A stretch of 64,000 bases of DNA. It comes from CAZEPJ01 sp964514105. Its GTDB lineage: Bacteria; Desulfobacterota; Desulfocorpusculales; Desulfocorpusculum. The stretch is taken from positions 124,001 to 188,000 of the forward strand of contig CAZEPJ010000002.1 of assembly GCA_964514105.1 (NCBI GenBank), in the 5' to 3' direction. Under the pieces are notes generated by a model. The model saw nothing but the letters and a program-made list of their open reading frames with translations, had not been told where the DNA came from and searched no databases. The first letter of the stretch is position 1; every line of letters begins with the position of its first letter. The position numbers and the translations under genes are program-made. Shown in pieces: positions 24,594 through 34,055 of this stretch.

Positions 24594-25547
24594 CTATCTC
24601 GGCACCGGGATGCCCTCCAAGATGCCCGCCAGCACCCGATCGGCCGTCAGCCCCTCCAACTCGGCCTCGGGACGAAGGATCACCCGGTGCCGGAGCACGG
24701 GGAGGGCCGCCTCCTTGACGTCGTCGGGCACGACGAACTCCCTGCCGCGGATGGCCGCCAGGCACTGGCTCGCCCGGAGCAGGGCGATGCCCCCCCGGGG
24801 ACTGGCCCCCAGATGCAGGTGGGGAGAGTGACGGGTCTGGGAGACCACCTTCTGCACATAGGCCACCATCCCCTCCTCCACGCGCACCCCGCCCGCGCGC
24901 CGGCGGGCCTTCTGGATCCAGTCCCCTCGGGGCAGCCGGGCCAGGCCCAAGCCCTCCAGCCGGTGGGCCTCGACCCCCTTTCCGTAACGCGTCAGGACCT
25001 CCCGTTCCTCCCCGGCAGTGGGGTAGTCCATGAGGATCTTGAGGAGAAACCGATCCAGCTGGGCCTCGGGCAGGGGATAGGTCCCCTCCTGTTCGATGGG
25101 ATTCTGGGTGGCCAGGACCGTGAACAGCTCGGGCAAGGCGTGGGTCTCTCCGTCGATGCTCACCTGGCGTTCCTCCATGGCCTCGAGCAGGGCCGACTGG
25201 GTCTTGGGGGGGGTGCGGTTGACCTCGTCGGCCACGAGGATCTCCGTGAACACCGGCCCCTTGCGGAGGCGAAAGGAGCGGCTCTGGAGGTCGAAGAGGT
25301 TGGTCCCCAGGATGTCTGCGGGCATGAGGTCGGGGGTGAACTGGATCCGCGTGAAGCCGGCCCCAAGGACGTGGGCCAGGGTCTTGGCCAGGAGGGTCTT
25401 GGCGAGCCCAGGGACCCCTTCCAGGAGCACGTGCCCCCGGGCCAGAAGGGCCACCTGGAGCAGGGTCACGGCCTGCTCCTGCCCCACGATCACCTTGGCC
25501 ATCTCGGCCCGGATGCGATCCATGAGCTTTTTCACATCCTCGGACAT
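24594..25547 (-). CDS. MoxR-family AAA+ ATPase
   Basis: A 317-residue MoxR ATPase. Motifs are Walker A GVPGLAKT, Walker B ILVADEVNRT, the sensor region TVLATQNPIEQEGTYPLPEAQLDRF, and a C-terminal lid with ASPRGG. It acts in the cytoplasm as a chaperone-like ATPase for the adjacent vWA/DUF58 protein. The ATG at 25547 follows GGGGGGCGAG. Upstream on the same strand is a dipeptide ABC operon, which separates it from the DUF4129/DUF4350 genes that usually accompany it. Confidence 0.92.
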   Translation of the reverse strand: MSEDVKKLMDRIRAEMAKVIVGQEQAVTLLQVALLARGHVLLEGVPGLAKTLLAKTLAHVLGAGFTRIQFTPDLMPADILGTNLFDLQSRSFRLRKGPVFTEILVADEVNRTPPKTQSALLEAMEERQVSIDGETHALPELFTVLATQNPIEQEGTYPLPEAQLDRFLLKILMDYPTAGEEREVLTRYGKGVEAHRLEGLGLARLPRGDWIQKARRRAGGVRVEEGMVAYVQKVVSQTRHSPHLHLGASPRGGIALLRASQCLAAIRGREFVVPDDVKEAALPVLRHRVILRPEAELEGLTADRVLAGILEGIPVPR

Positions 25548-25676
25548 GCTCGCCCCCCGGTGAATCCCCGATTGGCGCGTCTCGCCTGGCCCCTTGGGGA
25601 TGATCCCATTGCCTCGGCGAGACACACTATGGCACAGGCGGCCGCAACACCACAAGCGCTCCGCCCCGCCGCGGGG

Positions 25677-26648
25677 TCAGCCCCTGGGGAAATGGCAGGC
25701 GACCCAGTGCCCGGGGGCGATCTCCGCCAGGGCGGGCCGCGCGCTGGCGCAGATCTCCTGGCTGTGCCGGCAGCGGGGGTGAAAGGCGCAGCCGGCCGGT
25801 GGGTTGAGGGGGCTCGGGGGGTCCCCATGCAAGAGGATACGCTTGCGCTTCCCAACGGGATTGGCCACGGGCACGGCCGAGAGGAGCGCCTCGGTGTAGG
25901 GATGTCCGGGACGGGCATACAGGTCCGCCGACGGGGCCAGCTCCACCATGCGGCCCAGGTACAAGACGGCCACCCGATCGCACACGTGCCGAACCACCGA
26001 CAGGTCGTGGGAAATGAAGATGTAGGTCAGGTCGAACCGCCGCTGGAGCTGGATGAGGAGGTTGATGATCTGGGACTTGATGGACACGTCCAGGGCCGAG
26101 ACGGGCTCGTCGGCGATGATCAGCGCCGGGTTCAGCGCCAGGGCCCGGGCCAGGCAGATGCGCTGGCGCTGTCCCCCGGAGAACTCGTGGGGGTACCGTG
26201 TGAGCTGTTCGGGCAGGAGGCCCACCACGGCCATCAGCTCCTCGAGCCGTTCCTCCCGCTGACGGGGCGTCAGGATGCGATGGATGGCGAAGGCCTCCCC
26301 GATGATGCCCCTGACGGTGCGGCGCGGGTTGAGGGAGGAATAGGGGTCCTGGAACACCATCTGGATGTGCCGCCGCAGGTCCCGCAGGTCTCGAGACCCC
26401 ATGGCCCGCACGTCCTCGCCTCGGAAAAGGATCCGGCCCGAGGTGGGCTCCTCCAGGCGAAGGACGCATCGGCCCAGGGTCGTCTTGCCGCAGCCCGACT
26501 CCCCCACCAGGCCGAAGGTCTCCCCCTTGTGCACGCTGAGGCTGACGCCGTCCACGGCCTTGATCCATGCCCTGCGTCGTCCCAGAGGGCTCCCGCCCAC
26601 CGGGTAGTGCTTGACGAGATCCGTCACACCGAGGAGATCACCGCTCAT
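25677..26648 (-). CDS. Dipeptide/oligopeptide ABC transporter ATPase (DppF/OppF type)
   Basis: A 323-residue ABC ATPase with Walker A GESGCGKT, Q-loop QDPYSSLNPR, signature FSGGQRQRI, Walker B LIIADEPVSALD and H-loop ISHDL. The C-terminal oligopeptide/dipeptide extension with CAFHPRCRHSQEIC carries cysteines thought to bind an Fe-S cluster in this subfamily. It overlaps the partner ATPase by 11 bp and is the last gene of the operon. It powers import together with the two permeases upstream. Confidence 0.93.
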   Translation of the reverse strand: MSGDLLGVTDLVKHYPVGGSPLGRRRAWIKAVDGVSLSVHKGETFGLVGESGCGKTTLGRCVLRLEEPTSGRILFRGEDVRAMGSRDLRDLRRHIQMVFQDPYSSLNPRRTVRGIIGEAFAIHRILTPRQREERLEELMAVVGLLPEQLTRYPHEFSGGQRQRICLARALALNPALIIADEPVSALDVSIKSQIINLLIQLQRRFDLTYIFISHDLSVVRHVCDRVAVLYLGRMVELAPSADLYARPGHPYTEALLSAVPVANPVGKRKRILLHGDPPSPLNPPAGCAFHPRCRHSQEICASARPALAEIAPGHWVACHFPRG

Positions 26649-27618
26649 GGAGCCAGCACCTGGACAGATGCCCTTCTCCCAGGCAGAAGAGGGGAGGGGC
26701 CGCGAGGCTGCACCGCTCGAAGACGTGGGGGCAGCGCTCCTGGAAGGCACACCCGGGCGGCAGATCCAGCAGGTTGGGGACCACGCCGGGGATGGTCCTC
26801 AGCATGCGGTCTGCGGGGATCTCCCCGTCGAGGCTGGGCACCGACTCCAGCAGCCCCTGGGTGTACGGGTGGCCGGGATGGGCGAACAAGGCCCCCACGC
26901 CGGCGTATTCCACGATGCGGCCCGCGTACATGACCGCCACCCGCTGGGCGGTCTCCGCGATGACCCCCAGATCGTGGGTGATGAGGAGGACGGAGGTCTG
27001 AAAATCCCTCTTGAGCCCGTTGAGCAGGTCCAGGATCTGTGCCTGGATGGTCACGTCCAGGGCGGTTGTGGGCTCGTCGGCGATGATGAGTCGGGGATGG
27101 CAGGCCAGGGCCATGCCGATCATCACCCGCTGCCGCATGCCCCCCGAGAGCTGATGGGGGAAGTCCCTGGCTCGACGCCCCGGGTCGGGGATGCCCACCC
27201 TGCGCAGCATCTCCACGGCCACGCCCACCGCGTCCGAGCGGCTGACGCCCTGGTGGAGGCGAACTGCCTCGGCGATCTGATCGACCACCCGCATGACGGG
27301 ATTGAGGCAGGTCATGGGCTCCTGAAAGATCATGGAGATGCTGTTTCCCCTGACCCGCCGCATCTCCCCCTCGCTGAGCTTCAGGAGGTCGCGCCCCTCG
27401 AACAGGACCTCCCCCCGGACGATCCTCCCGGGAGGCTCAGGGATCAGGCGCATGATGGAGAGGGCCGCCACGGACTTCCCCGAGCCCGACTCCCCCACCA
27501 GGCCCAGGGTCTCCCCGTGCCCCACGGAGAAGTCCACGCCGGCCGCGGCCACGATGACCCCCTCGTCGGTCCGGAAGACCGTTTCCAGCCCCCTGACCTC
27601 CAGCAAGGGATCGCTCAT
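26638..27618 (-). CDS. Dipeptide/oligopeptide ABC transporter ATPase (DppD/OppD type)
   Basis: A 326-residue ABC ATPase. Walker A GESGSGKS, QEPMTCLNPV, signature LSGGMRQRV, Walker B LIIADEPTTALD, H-loop ITHDL and the C-terminal PGCAFQERCPHVFERC extension are typical of DppD. The ATG at 27618 overlaps the stop of the permease upstream by 4 bases. The pair of ATPases forms the cytoplasmic motor of the importer. Confidence 0.93.
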   Translation of the reverse strand: MSDPLLEVRGLETVFRTDEGVIVAAAGVDFSVGHGETLGLVGESGSGKSVAALSIMRLIPEPPGRIVRGEVLFEGRDLLKLSEGEMRRVRGNSISMIFQEPMTCLNPVMRVVDQIAEAVRLHQGVSRSDAVGVAVEMLRRVGIPDPGRRARDFPHQLSGGMRQRVMIGMALACHPRLIIADEPTTALDVTIQAQILDLLNGLKRDFQTSVLLITHDLGVIAETAQRVAVMYAGRIVEYAGVGALFAHPGHPYTQGLLESVPSLDGEIPADRMLRTIPGVVPNLLDLPPGCAFQERCPHVFERCSLAAPPLFCLGEGHLSRCWLHER

Positions 27619-28478
27619 GGCACCTTCATCTTGGGATCCAGGGCGTCCCGCAGGCCGTCGCCCAGGAGGTTGAAGCCCAGGACCGCCAGCATGATGGCCA
27701 GGCCGGGGATGGTGGCCACGTGGGGGGCCACGGTGAGGACGTTGCGCCCCGAGGAGATCATCTCCCCCCAGGACGGGGTGGGGGGTTGAACGCCCAGGCC
27801 CAGGAAGGAGAGGGCCGCCTCCATCATGATGGCGTTGGCCATGAAGAGGGTCGCGTACACCACCACCGGGGCCACGAAATTGGGGACGATGTGCCCGAGG
27901 ATGATCCGCATGGAAGACGCCCCCAGGGCCCGGGCCGCGGTGACGAACTCCCGCTTCTTGACGCTCAGGACCGCGGCCCGGATCATCCGGGCGAAGGTGG
28001 GCAGGGCCCAGATCCCGATGGCCAAAGTGGTGTTCACCAGGCCCGAGCCCAGGGCCGTGATCAGGGCGATGGCCAGGAGGAGATACGGGAACGACAGGAG
28101 CAGGTCCATGAGCCGCATGAGGAGGGTATCCAGCCACCCTTCGAAGTAGCCGCAGGTCGTCCCGATGACGAGCCCCCCGGCCAGGGCCACCAGGACCGAG
28201 AAGAAGGCCACGAATAGCGAGACGCGGGCCCCGTAGATGAGTCGGCTGAGGATGTCCCGCCCGAACTGATCGGCCCCGAGGAGGTACTTGCCCAAGGGTT
28301 TGGCCCGCTTGTCGAACAGGGACTGGGCCGCGGGGTCTTTGGGTGACAGGTACGGGGCCAGCACGGCCGTGGCCACCAGCCCCGCCACCAGGACGAGCCC
28401 CACCACCGACAGGGGGTTTCGGTAAAACCGCCGCCACGCCCGGGAGCGGATGGGCTTCCTGCGCGCCATGGGGCTCAT
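27615..28478 (-). CDS. Dipeptide ABC transporter permease (DppC/OppC type)
   Basis: A 287-residue permease with an N-terminal helix and a five-helix BPD core. It has the OppC N-terminal GADQFGRDILSRLIYGARVS and the EAA loop REFVTAARALGASSMRIILGHIVPN. The ATG at 28478 follows GGAGGGGAGAG and overlaps the DppB-type permease stop. Inner-membrane component of the importer. Confidence 0.92.
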   Translation of the reverse strand: MSPMARRKPIRSRAWRRFYRNPLSVVGLVLVAGLVATAVLAPYLSPKDPAAQSLFDKRAKPLGKYLLGADQFGRDILSRLIYGARVSLFVAFFSVLVALAGGLVIGTTCGYFEGWLDTLLMRLMDLLLSFPYLLLAIALITALGSGLVNTTLAIGIWALPTFARMIRAAVLSVKKREFVTAARALGASSMRIILGHIVPNFVAPVVVYATLFMANAIMMEAALSFLGLGVQPPTPSWGEMISSGRNVLTVAPHVATIPGLAIMLAVLGFNLLGDGLRDALDPKMKVP

Positions 28479-29407
28479 CTCTCCCCTCCCGCCCTGGAGA
28501 CCCGCGGGTCGATGAGGCCGTAAGACAGATCCACCAGGAGATTGATGAGGACATAGGCCCCGGCGAACAGCAGCATGGTCCCCTGAAGGAGCATGTAGTC
28601 TCGCCCCAGGATGGCGCCGACCATGAGCCGGCCCACCCCGGGCCAGGCGAAGACCGTCTCGGTCAGAATCGCCCCGCCCATGAGCTGCCCCACCTGCATC
28701 CCGAAGACGGTGACGATGGGGATGAGGGCGTTGCGCAGGCCGTGCCGCAGGACCACGGACCAGCGGCCCAATCCCTTGGCGCGGGCCGTCCGGACGTAGT
28801 CCTCCCCCAGCACCTCCAGGAGGCTGGAGCGGGTCATTCGGGCCAGCGAGGCCACGCTGTGGAGGGCCAGCGTGACCGCGGGGAGGATCAGATGCTTGGG
28901 TCCTCCGGAGCCGCCCGTGGGGAACCATCCCAGGGTCAGGGAGAAGATGAACATCATCACCAGCCCGATCCAGAAGACCGGCAGGCACAGCCCCAGGAGG
29001 GAGGCGATGCGGGAGGCGTGGTCCAACCAGGAGCCCGACCGGGCTGCGGAGATGACCCCCAGGGGGAGCCCGATAAGGAGCGACAGGACCATGGCCGCCC
29101 CGGCCAGGAGGAGGGTGTTGGGCCAGGTGGCGGCCAGGAGGGCCGACACCGAGCTCATCTCCCGGACCGAACGGCCCAGGTCGCCCTGAAACAGTCGGCC
29201 TGTATACTGGACGTAACGGACGTAGATGGGCTGATCCAGCCCCATCTGGGACCGAAGGTTGGCCACCATCTCCGGCGTGGCGCTCTCGCCCAGCATGAGG
29301 GCCGCCGGGTCACCCGGGATGATGTCCATGATGAGCATCACCAAGAGGATCATGGCCAGCATCACGCCGGCCGAGGCCGCGATGCGCTTGATCAGGTAGG
29401 CGAGCAT
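28475..29407 (-). CDS. Dipeptide ABC transporter permease (DppB/OppB type)
   Basis: A 310-residue six-helix permease. The N-terminal MLAYLIKRI start, the periplasmic loop QMGLDQPIYVRYVQYT and the EAA loop EDYVRTARAKGLGRWSVVLRHGLRN are classic for DppB/OppB. It lies 51 bp after the substrate-binding protein and overlaps the DppC-type gene. Confidence 0.93.
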   Translation of the reverse strand: MLAYLIKRIAASAGVMLAMILLVMLIMDIIPGDPAALMLGESATPEMVANLRSQMGLDQPIYVRYVQYTGRLFQGDLGRSVREMSSVSALLAATWPNTLLLAGAAMVLSLLIGLPLGVISAARSGSWLDHASRIASLLGLCLPVFWIGLVMMFIFSLTLGWFPTGGSGGPKHLILPAVTLALHSVASLARMTRSSLLEVLGEDYVRTARAKGLGRWSVVLRHGLRNALIPIVTVFGMQVGQLMGGAILTETVFAWPGVGRLMVGAILGRDYMLLQGTMLLFAGAYVLINLLVDLSYGLIDPRVSRAGGER

Positions 29408-29458
29408 GGGGCGGGGCTGCAGGACGTGGGCCGGGGCCGTGGCCCCGGCCCAGACGGA

Positions 29459-31036
29459 TCACTTCTCCAGCCAGACGTTGCCCAGGGTCAACTGGTACTC
29501 GATGGCCTCCGGGACGAAGCCCTTGACCTTCTTGTTCAGCACGAAGATCTCCTTGGTGTTGTAGATCGGGATCCAGCAGGCCGCCTCGGCCAGGATATCC
29601 TGCACCTTGGCGTAGTTCTCGGCCCGCTTCTTCTGGTCCGAGCTCACCCGGGCCTCCTCCAGGAGCTTGTCCACTTCCGGGTTCTGGTACCCGGTGGAGT
29701 TCCACCCCTTGGGCGACAGCTGGCTGGAATGGAACATGGCGTACAGGGAGTAGTCGGCGTCGTTGTTGGTCGTGACCCACCCCATCAGGAAGTTGTTGTA
29801 CGGCAGGTCGGGCTTTCGGATCAGCCCGAAGGTGGTGGCCCACTCGAAGAACTCCAGCTTGACGTCCACTCCGATCTCCTTCCACTGGGCCTGGACCGCC
29901 TCGCAGATCTCGGCGTCCATGAGGAACCGGGCCTTGGTCCCCAGGAACTTGAGGGTGAGCTTCTGGCCGTCCTTGGCCAGGATGCCGTCGGCCCCGGGCT
30001 TCCATCCGGCCTCGGCCAGGAGGGCCTTGGCCTTCTTGGGGTCGTACGGGTAGCGCTGGGCAAGCCCCATGTCCTTGAACCCGAACACCGAGGGGGCCAG
30101 GTATCCCCTGGCCGGCACGGCCGCGCCCTCCAGGACGTTCTCCACGATGGCCGGCACGTTGACCGCCATGGACAGGGCCTGGCGGACCTTGGGGTCATTG
30201 CTCGGGGGAAGGTTCTGATTGAAGCCCACGTAGATGATCCGCCCGCCCATGGTCTCGGCCACGGTGAACTTGGGGTCCTTGGCGAAGGCGGGCAGCTCCG
30301 ACGGGGTGGGCTGCAGCACCAGATCCAGGTCCCCGGCCTTGAGCCCCATCATCCGGGCCCCGGCCTCGGGGATGACCTTGAAGACCACCTCGTCCAGATG
30401 GGCCTTGGGGCCCCAGTAATCGTCGTTGCGGACGATGCTCACGTAGTTCTTGGCCTGCCACTCCTTGAACTTGAAGGGCCCGGTGCCCACCGGGTTCCGC
30501 CCGTAGTCCTCCCCGTATTTCTTGACCGCCGCAGGGGAGACGATGCCCGTATAGCACATGGCGATGGAGGCCACCAGGGGACCGTACGGCACGGTGGTCA
30601 TCACGTCCACGGTGTACTCGTCGACCACCTGGGCGCCTTTCAGGGGGCCAAAAAGGGCCTTCCACCTGGCCGGCTGCTTCTCGTCCGCAGCCCGGTTGAA
30701 GGTGAAGGCCGCGGCCTCGGCGTTGAAGGGCGTGCCGTCGTGGAACTTGATTCCCTTGCGGAGCTTGAAGCGGACTCGGTCCGGGGCCACGACCTCGTAC
30801 GACTCGGCCAGTTTGGGTTTGATCTTGCCGTCCTGGTCCACGAAGATCAGCGGCTCGATGACGTTCCAGTACACGATGGAGCCCGCCCCCGTGGTCTCGG
30901 CATTGGAGTCCAGGCTGACCGGATCCGTGGGCCGTCCGATGGTGAGCTTCCCGCCCTTGACCTGGGCCCAGGCCTCGGCGCCGATCCCTGCGGCCACCAG
31001 GAGGATCACCATCACAAGGAAGAGCTTGCGCACCAT
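29459..31036 (-). CDS. ABC transporter substrate-binding protein, family 5 (DppA-like)
   Basis: A 525-residue periplasmic binding protein with a signal peptide (VRKLFLVMVILLVAAG, cleavage after AEAWAQ). Family-5 landmarks are LTIGRPTDPVSLDS, the signature ESYEVVAPDRVRFKLRKGIKFHDG, and YVGFNQNLPPSNDPKVRQAL. The ATG at 31036 has AAGGAGG 6-7 bases upstream, inside the end of the creatininase gene. Ligands of this family include peptides, nickel, glycosides and opines. The linked creatininase suggests an amide-type compound. Confidence 0.92.
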   Translation of the reverse strand: MVRKLFLVMVILLVAAGIGAEAWAQVKGGKLTIGRPTDPVSLDSNAETTGAGSIVYWNVIEPLIFVDQDGKIKPKLAESYEVVAPDRVRFKLRKGIKFHDGTPFNAEAAAFTFNRAADEKQPARWKALFGPLKGAQVVDEYTVDVMTTVPYGPLVASIAMCYTGIVSPAAVKKYGEDYGRNPVGTGPFKFKEWQAKNYVSIVRNDDYWGPKAHLDEVVFKVIPEAGARMMGLKAGDLDLVLQPTPSELPAFAKDPKFTVAETMGGRIIYVGFNQNLPPSNDPKVRQALSMAVNVPAIVENVLEGAAVPARGYLAPSVFGFKDMGLAQRYPYDPKKAKALLAEAGWKPGADGILAKDGQKLTLKFLGTKARFLMDAEICEAVQAQWKEIGVDVKLEFFEWATTFGLIRKPDLPYNNFLMGWVTTNNDADYSLYAMFHSSQLSPKGWNSTGYQNPEVDKLLEEARVSSDQKKRAENYAKVQDILAEAACWIPIYNTKEIFVLNKKVKGFVPEAIEYQLTLGNVWLEK

Positions 31037-31037
31037 G

Positions 31038-31835
31038 TCAGACCTCCTTCGCGCATGCGTTGTGGACCGCGAACGCCTGGACCGCCTCGCGGTACTTGCT
31101 CACCAGGGCCGCAACCGAGCGCTCCAGGAACGTGCGGCCGAACTCCGGAGACGAGCCCCGGGGATCCCCGTTGGAGCCGATGGGGGAAAGATCGGTCATG
31201 CGCAGCCCCACCTGCATGGCCGGGTCGGTCCCCAGGACGTACCGGTCCACCGGGATCTCCCGGGCCCGTTCGAGCTTCACCGTCCCGGGCTCCACGGCCA
31301 TGACACAGGAGGTCTCCAGGAGGCCCCCGTGACCCACCATGGTCCGGAAATCCTTCTGCCGCATGGTCTCGGGCAGGAGGTTGTACTCGCTCCCCAGGGC
31401 CAGCCACACCGCCGATTGGGCCAGGAAGACCTGCGGGTGCCGACCCCTCACCTCGGAGAAGGCCGAACTGATGGCCGGGGTATTGCCGCCGTGGCCGTTG
31501 AGGACGAGGATCTTGCGGAAGCCGTGATGGATGAGGGACTCCAGGAGGTCCTCCACCAGCCCCATCAGGACCTGAGGCCGGATGGTGAGGGAGCCGGAGA
31601 AAGTCATGTGGTGGCGGGAGACGCCGTACCACTGGGTGGGCAGGAGGATCCCTCCCAGCTCCTTGGCCACTCCCTCGGCCATGGCCCGGGCGATGTACCC
31701 GTCCGTCCCGAGGGGGCAATGGGGTCCGTGCTGTTCCACCGCCCCCATGGGCAGGATGGCCAGGTCCGTTTCCCTCTCCAGCCGTTCCCGCACCTCGGGA
31801 TAGGTCAAGGCATCCAGACGCAGTTCCATGGGCAT
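31038..31835 (-). CDS. Creatininase-family amidohydrolase
   Basis: A 265-residue cytoplasmic metal-dependent amidohydrolase. Metal-site motifs are MGAVEQHGPHCPLGTDG (Glu, His, Asp) and LNGHGGN, with a further Glu in LLETS. The family hydrolyses cyclic amides such as creatinine and related ring substrates. It is the first gene of the ABC-importer operon and ends 1 bp before the binding-protein start, so it probably acts on the imported solute. The ATG at 31835 follows GGAAGG; the ATG 6 bases on is equally possible. Confidence 0.88.
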   Translation of the reverse strand: MPMELRLDALTYPEVRERLERETDLAILPMGAVEQHGPHCPLGTDGYIARAMAEGVAKELGGILLPTQWYGVSRHHMTFSGSLTIRPQVLMGLVEDLLESLIHHGFRKILVLNGHGGNTPAISSAFSEVRGRHPQVFLAQSAVWLALGSEYNLLPETMRQKDFRTMVGHGGLLETSCVMAVEPGTVKLERAREIPVDRYVLGTDPAMQVGLRMTDLSPIGSNGDPRGSSPEFGRTFLERSVAALVSKYREAVQAFAVHNACAKEV

Positions 31836-31937
31836 CTCCCACCTTCCGGGATGAGCGCACCCGCAGCTGTTCGGGGTGCCGGGGACAGGACTTCCTTGAT
31901 ACCAGAGAACCGGCGCAGCGTCAAGGACGAGGGGGCG

Positions 31938-33050
31938 TCAGCGCGCCCGAAGGCGGGCCGCTTCCAGGGCCCGGTGCAGTCCCCGGGCTGCCCTCAGGAG
32001 ATGGGCGTCCTCCAGGGCCGTCTGCTCAGTTTGGCGCCGGGCACCCCGGATGGCCGCTTGAAGGGCGCGATCCTCGCCAAGCTGGAGCCTGCGGGCCTCC
32101 CCCTCCGCCCATTGGGCCAGGGCCTTCAGCGCCGGCGCGCGGGCGCGGGCGCGTTGAAGCAGGCCCCCCATGGCCCGTACGTATTCCATGCTGCTGTGGC
32201 GGGTTTCCTCCACGGGGGGCCGCGGCGGGCCGAAGCGCCGACCCCACAAGGCCAGGGCGATGAGCAGCGCCAGGGCCCCCTGGCCCAAAAGCGGCATGAG
32301 CCGGGACCCTCCCAGGTAGTCGGCCACCGATCGGGCCCGCCCGTGGCCGTGGTGGTACTCGTCCACGAGGATGAGGCCCTCGCCCCGGTGACGGAGGAGC
32401 AGGTTCAACGCCAGCCGCCCGTGATCGCCCCTTCGCAGATCCCGGTTGCTGAAGGCCGCCGGGGCGCTCAGGGCGATGACCCTCCCGGCCCCGTGGGGCA
32501 CGACCGCCAGGGCCTTTCCCCCGGGCCCGCACAGATGAAACACGGCTTCGGGCCTGCTGGAGGTCAGGCCCTGGGCGCCGCGCGCCTCCACGGAGCGGAC
32601 CCCGGCCGTGTACGGTCCGGGTTGGCAGGGACGGATTTCCCCCGTTCCCCTCCCGGCCCCGGCCTCCACGTCCAGCCCGAAGCGCTCCGGCAGCGGCCCC
32701 CGGGACAGGATCGCCAGCACCAGCGTCCCGCCGCCATGGACCCATGCCTCCAGGGCGTCCAGATCCCGCGGGGCAACGGGTATCCTGGGCTGGGCCATGA
32801 GCAGCACGCTGGCCTCCCCGGGCAGGGCCGCGAACCCTTGCTCCCAGCGCCGGATGGGGACCTGGAGGGCCTGGAGCCATCGATACAGGACCATGTAGCC
32901 CCCGGACTTGGCGCTGTGGGTGGATCGATTCCACTCGTCCCCGGGTCCCTCCGGCTCCCCGCCCAGCCACATGAGGACATACCCCGCCGCCAGGACGATC
33001 AGAGCCGCCCCGCACCCCGCCACCCACGTCCTGGCCCCCGTGCTCCTCAC
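31938..33050 (-). CDS. DUF4350 membrane protein of the MoxR-associated set
   Basis: A 370-residue protein with a membrane helix near the N-terminus (about 10-30), an extracytoplasmic GATase-like DUF4350 domain (SAKSGGYMVLYRWLQ, LVDEYHHGHG) and a second helix near 275-290 followed by a charged cytoplasmic helical tail. The start is a GTG at 33050 that overlaps the DUF4129 stop as GTGA. DUF4350 and DUF4129 proteins normally sit beside MoxR and DUF58, which here are about 6.4 kb away on the same strand. Confidence 0.82.
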   Translation of the reverse strand: MRSTGARTWVAGCGAALIVLAAGYVLMWLGGEPEGPGDEWNRSTHSAKSGGYMVLYRWLQALQVPIRRWEQGFAALPGEASVLLMAQPRIPVAPRDLDALEAWVHGGGTLVLAILSRGPLPERFGLDVEAGAGRGTGEIRPCQPGPYTAGVRSVEARGAQGLTSSRPEAVFHLCGPGGKALAVVPHGAGRVIALSAPAAFSNRDLRRGDHGRLALNLLLRHRGEGLILVDEYHHGHGRARSVADYLGGSRLMPLLGQGALALLIALALWGRRFGPPRPPVEETRHSSMEYVRAMGGLLQRARARAPALKALAQWAEGEARRLQLGEDRALQAAIRGARRQTEQTALEDAHLLRAARGLHRALEAARLRAR

Positions 33051-34054
33051 GCCGCGGCCTCCATCTGACGAACCAATCCCTCGCAGAATTGGAAATCCCC
33101 GGCCCCGGGCTGCCCCAGGCCGTACCAGATGGATTCGAATCGGTCCACCAGGCCGCTCAGGGCCTCCCGCCGCCCCGCCGGGCCACTGACCCGCGCCAGG
33201 TGCTCCCGGTTGGTGGCGTGGGGTTGGTAGACCCACCACCCCGACCCGTGGCCCTGGAGCAGCACGGAGACGAAGAGGCATCGGATGGCCTCCCGGAACT
33301 CGCCGCGAGACGCCCTCTGGTCGGCCTCCCGGCGCCAGGAAACCCAGTCCCTTTCGGGTTTGGGAGCCTTGGGGGCCGGCCTGCTCCTGGGCTGCCCCCC
33401 GATCCATCCCGTGGACCCAAAGAGGCGGGCCACCCAGACGATGGCGGCGATGCCCAGGACGAGGATCGCGCCGTAGGCCATGGATTGGACCCACTCCAGC
33501 TTTGCGGAACCCACGCCCCGCAGGAGCCTTCCCAGCCGCTCCAGGAGGCCCTTGATCAGGTCCAGCAGGGGTTCCAGCCAATCCGGTGTCTGCCTCTCTC
33601 GCAGGTGGCGGAATTGGGGGAGGCCATAGACCTGGCGCAGGGCCTCGAGCTGCCCGGGCTCCAGGCCCGGGATCCATCGGGCGCCTTGTGTTGAGGGAGG
33701 CAGTTGGGCCTGGAGAGATCGGAGGTGGGCGACCAGGCGCCTCCGGCCCTCCTCGGACCCCCGCGCCTCATCCTCCCACTTGCGCAGGGCCGCCTGGTCC
33801 AGGCGGAAACCGTGGCCCCGGGTGCCCCGGATTCGAAGCCTCTTGGGCAGGAGCCTTCCCAGTCGGGCGGCCTCCTCGGCCGAGAGGGCCCCCTGCCCAT
33901 GGGCAACGAGGGAGGCGGCCTCCTGGACCCGGGCGGCATACGCCTCCACGGACAGGCTCTCGCCCAGGGCCGCGCCCGTCCAGATGAAGGCGAGGCATGC
34001 CGCCAGGGGCGCCACGCCCCCCAGCCATCGCCACACGGTCCCTCCCCGCCCCAT
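33047..34054 (-). CDS. DUF4129 protein with signal peptide
   Basis: A 335-residue protein with a signal or first membrane helix (about 9-30), an extracytoplasmic helical region (LSVEAYAARVQEA onward), a central membrane helix (about 195-215) and a cytoplasmic DUF4129 domain (REFREAIRCLFVSVLLQ, ATNREHLARV, FESIWYGLGQPGAGD). It starts 1 bp after the HAD gene and overlaps the DUF4350 gene, so the three form one operon. Function in MoxR systems is not established. Confidence 0.82.
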   Translation of the reverse strand: MGRGGTVWRWLGGVAPLAACLAFIWTGAALGESLSVEAYAARVQEAASLVAHGQGALSAEEAARLGRLLPKRLRIRGTRGHGFRLDQAALRKWEDEARGSEEGRRRLVAHLRSLQAQLPPSTQGARWIPGLEPGQLEALRQVYGLPQFRHLRERQTPDWLEPLLDLIKGLLERLGRLLRGVGSAKLEWVQSMAYGAILVLGIAAIVWVARLFGSTGWIGGQPRSRPAPKAPKPERDWVSWRREADQRASRGEFREAIRCLFVSVLLQGHGSGWWVYQPHATNREHLARVSGPAGRREALSGLVDRFESIWYGLGQPGAGDFQFCEGLVRQMEAAA

Positions 34055-34055
34055 C

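Noticed and set aside
28343..31303. Plus-strand open frame of almost 1000 codons
   Set aside because: Antisense to the ABC permeases and binding protein, all of which have diagnostic motifs. The frame has no recognisable family.
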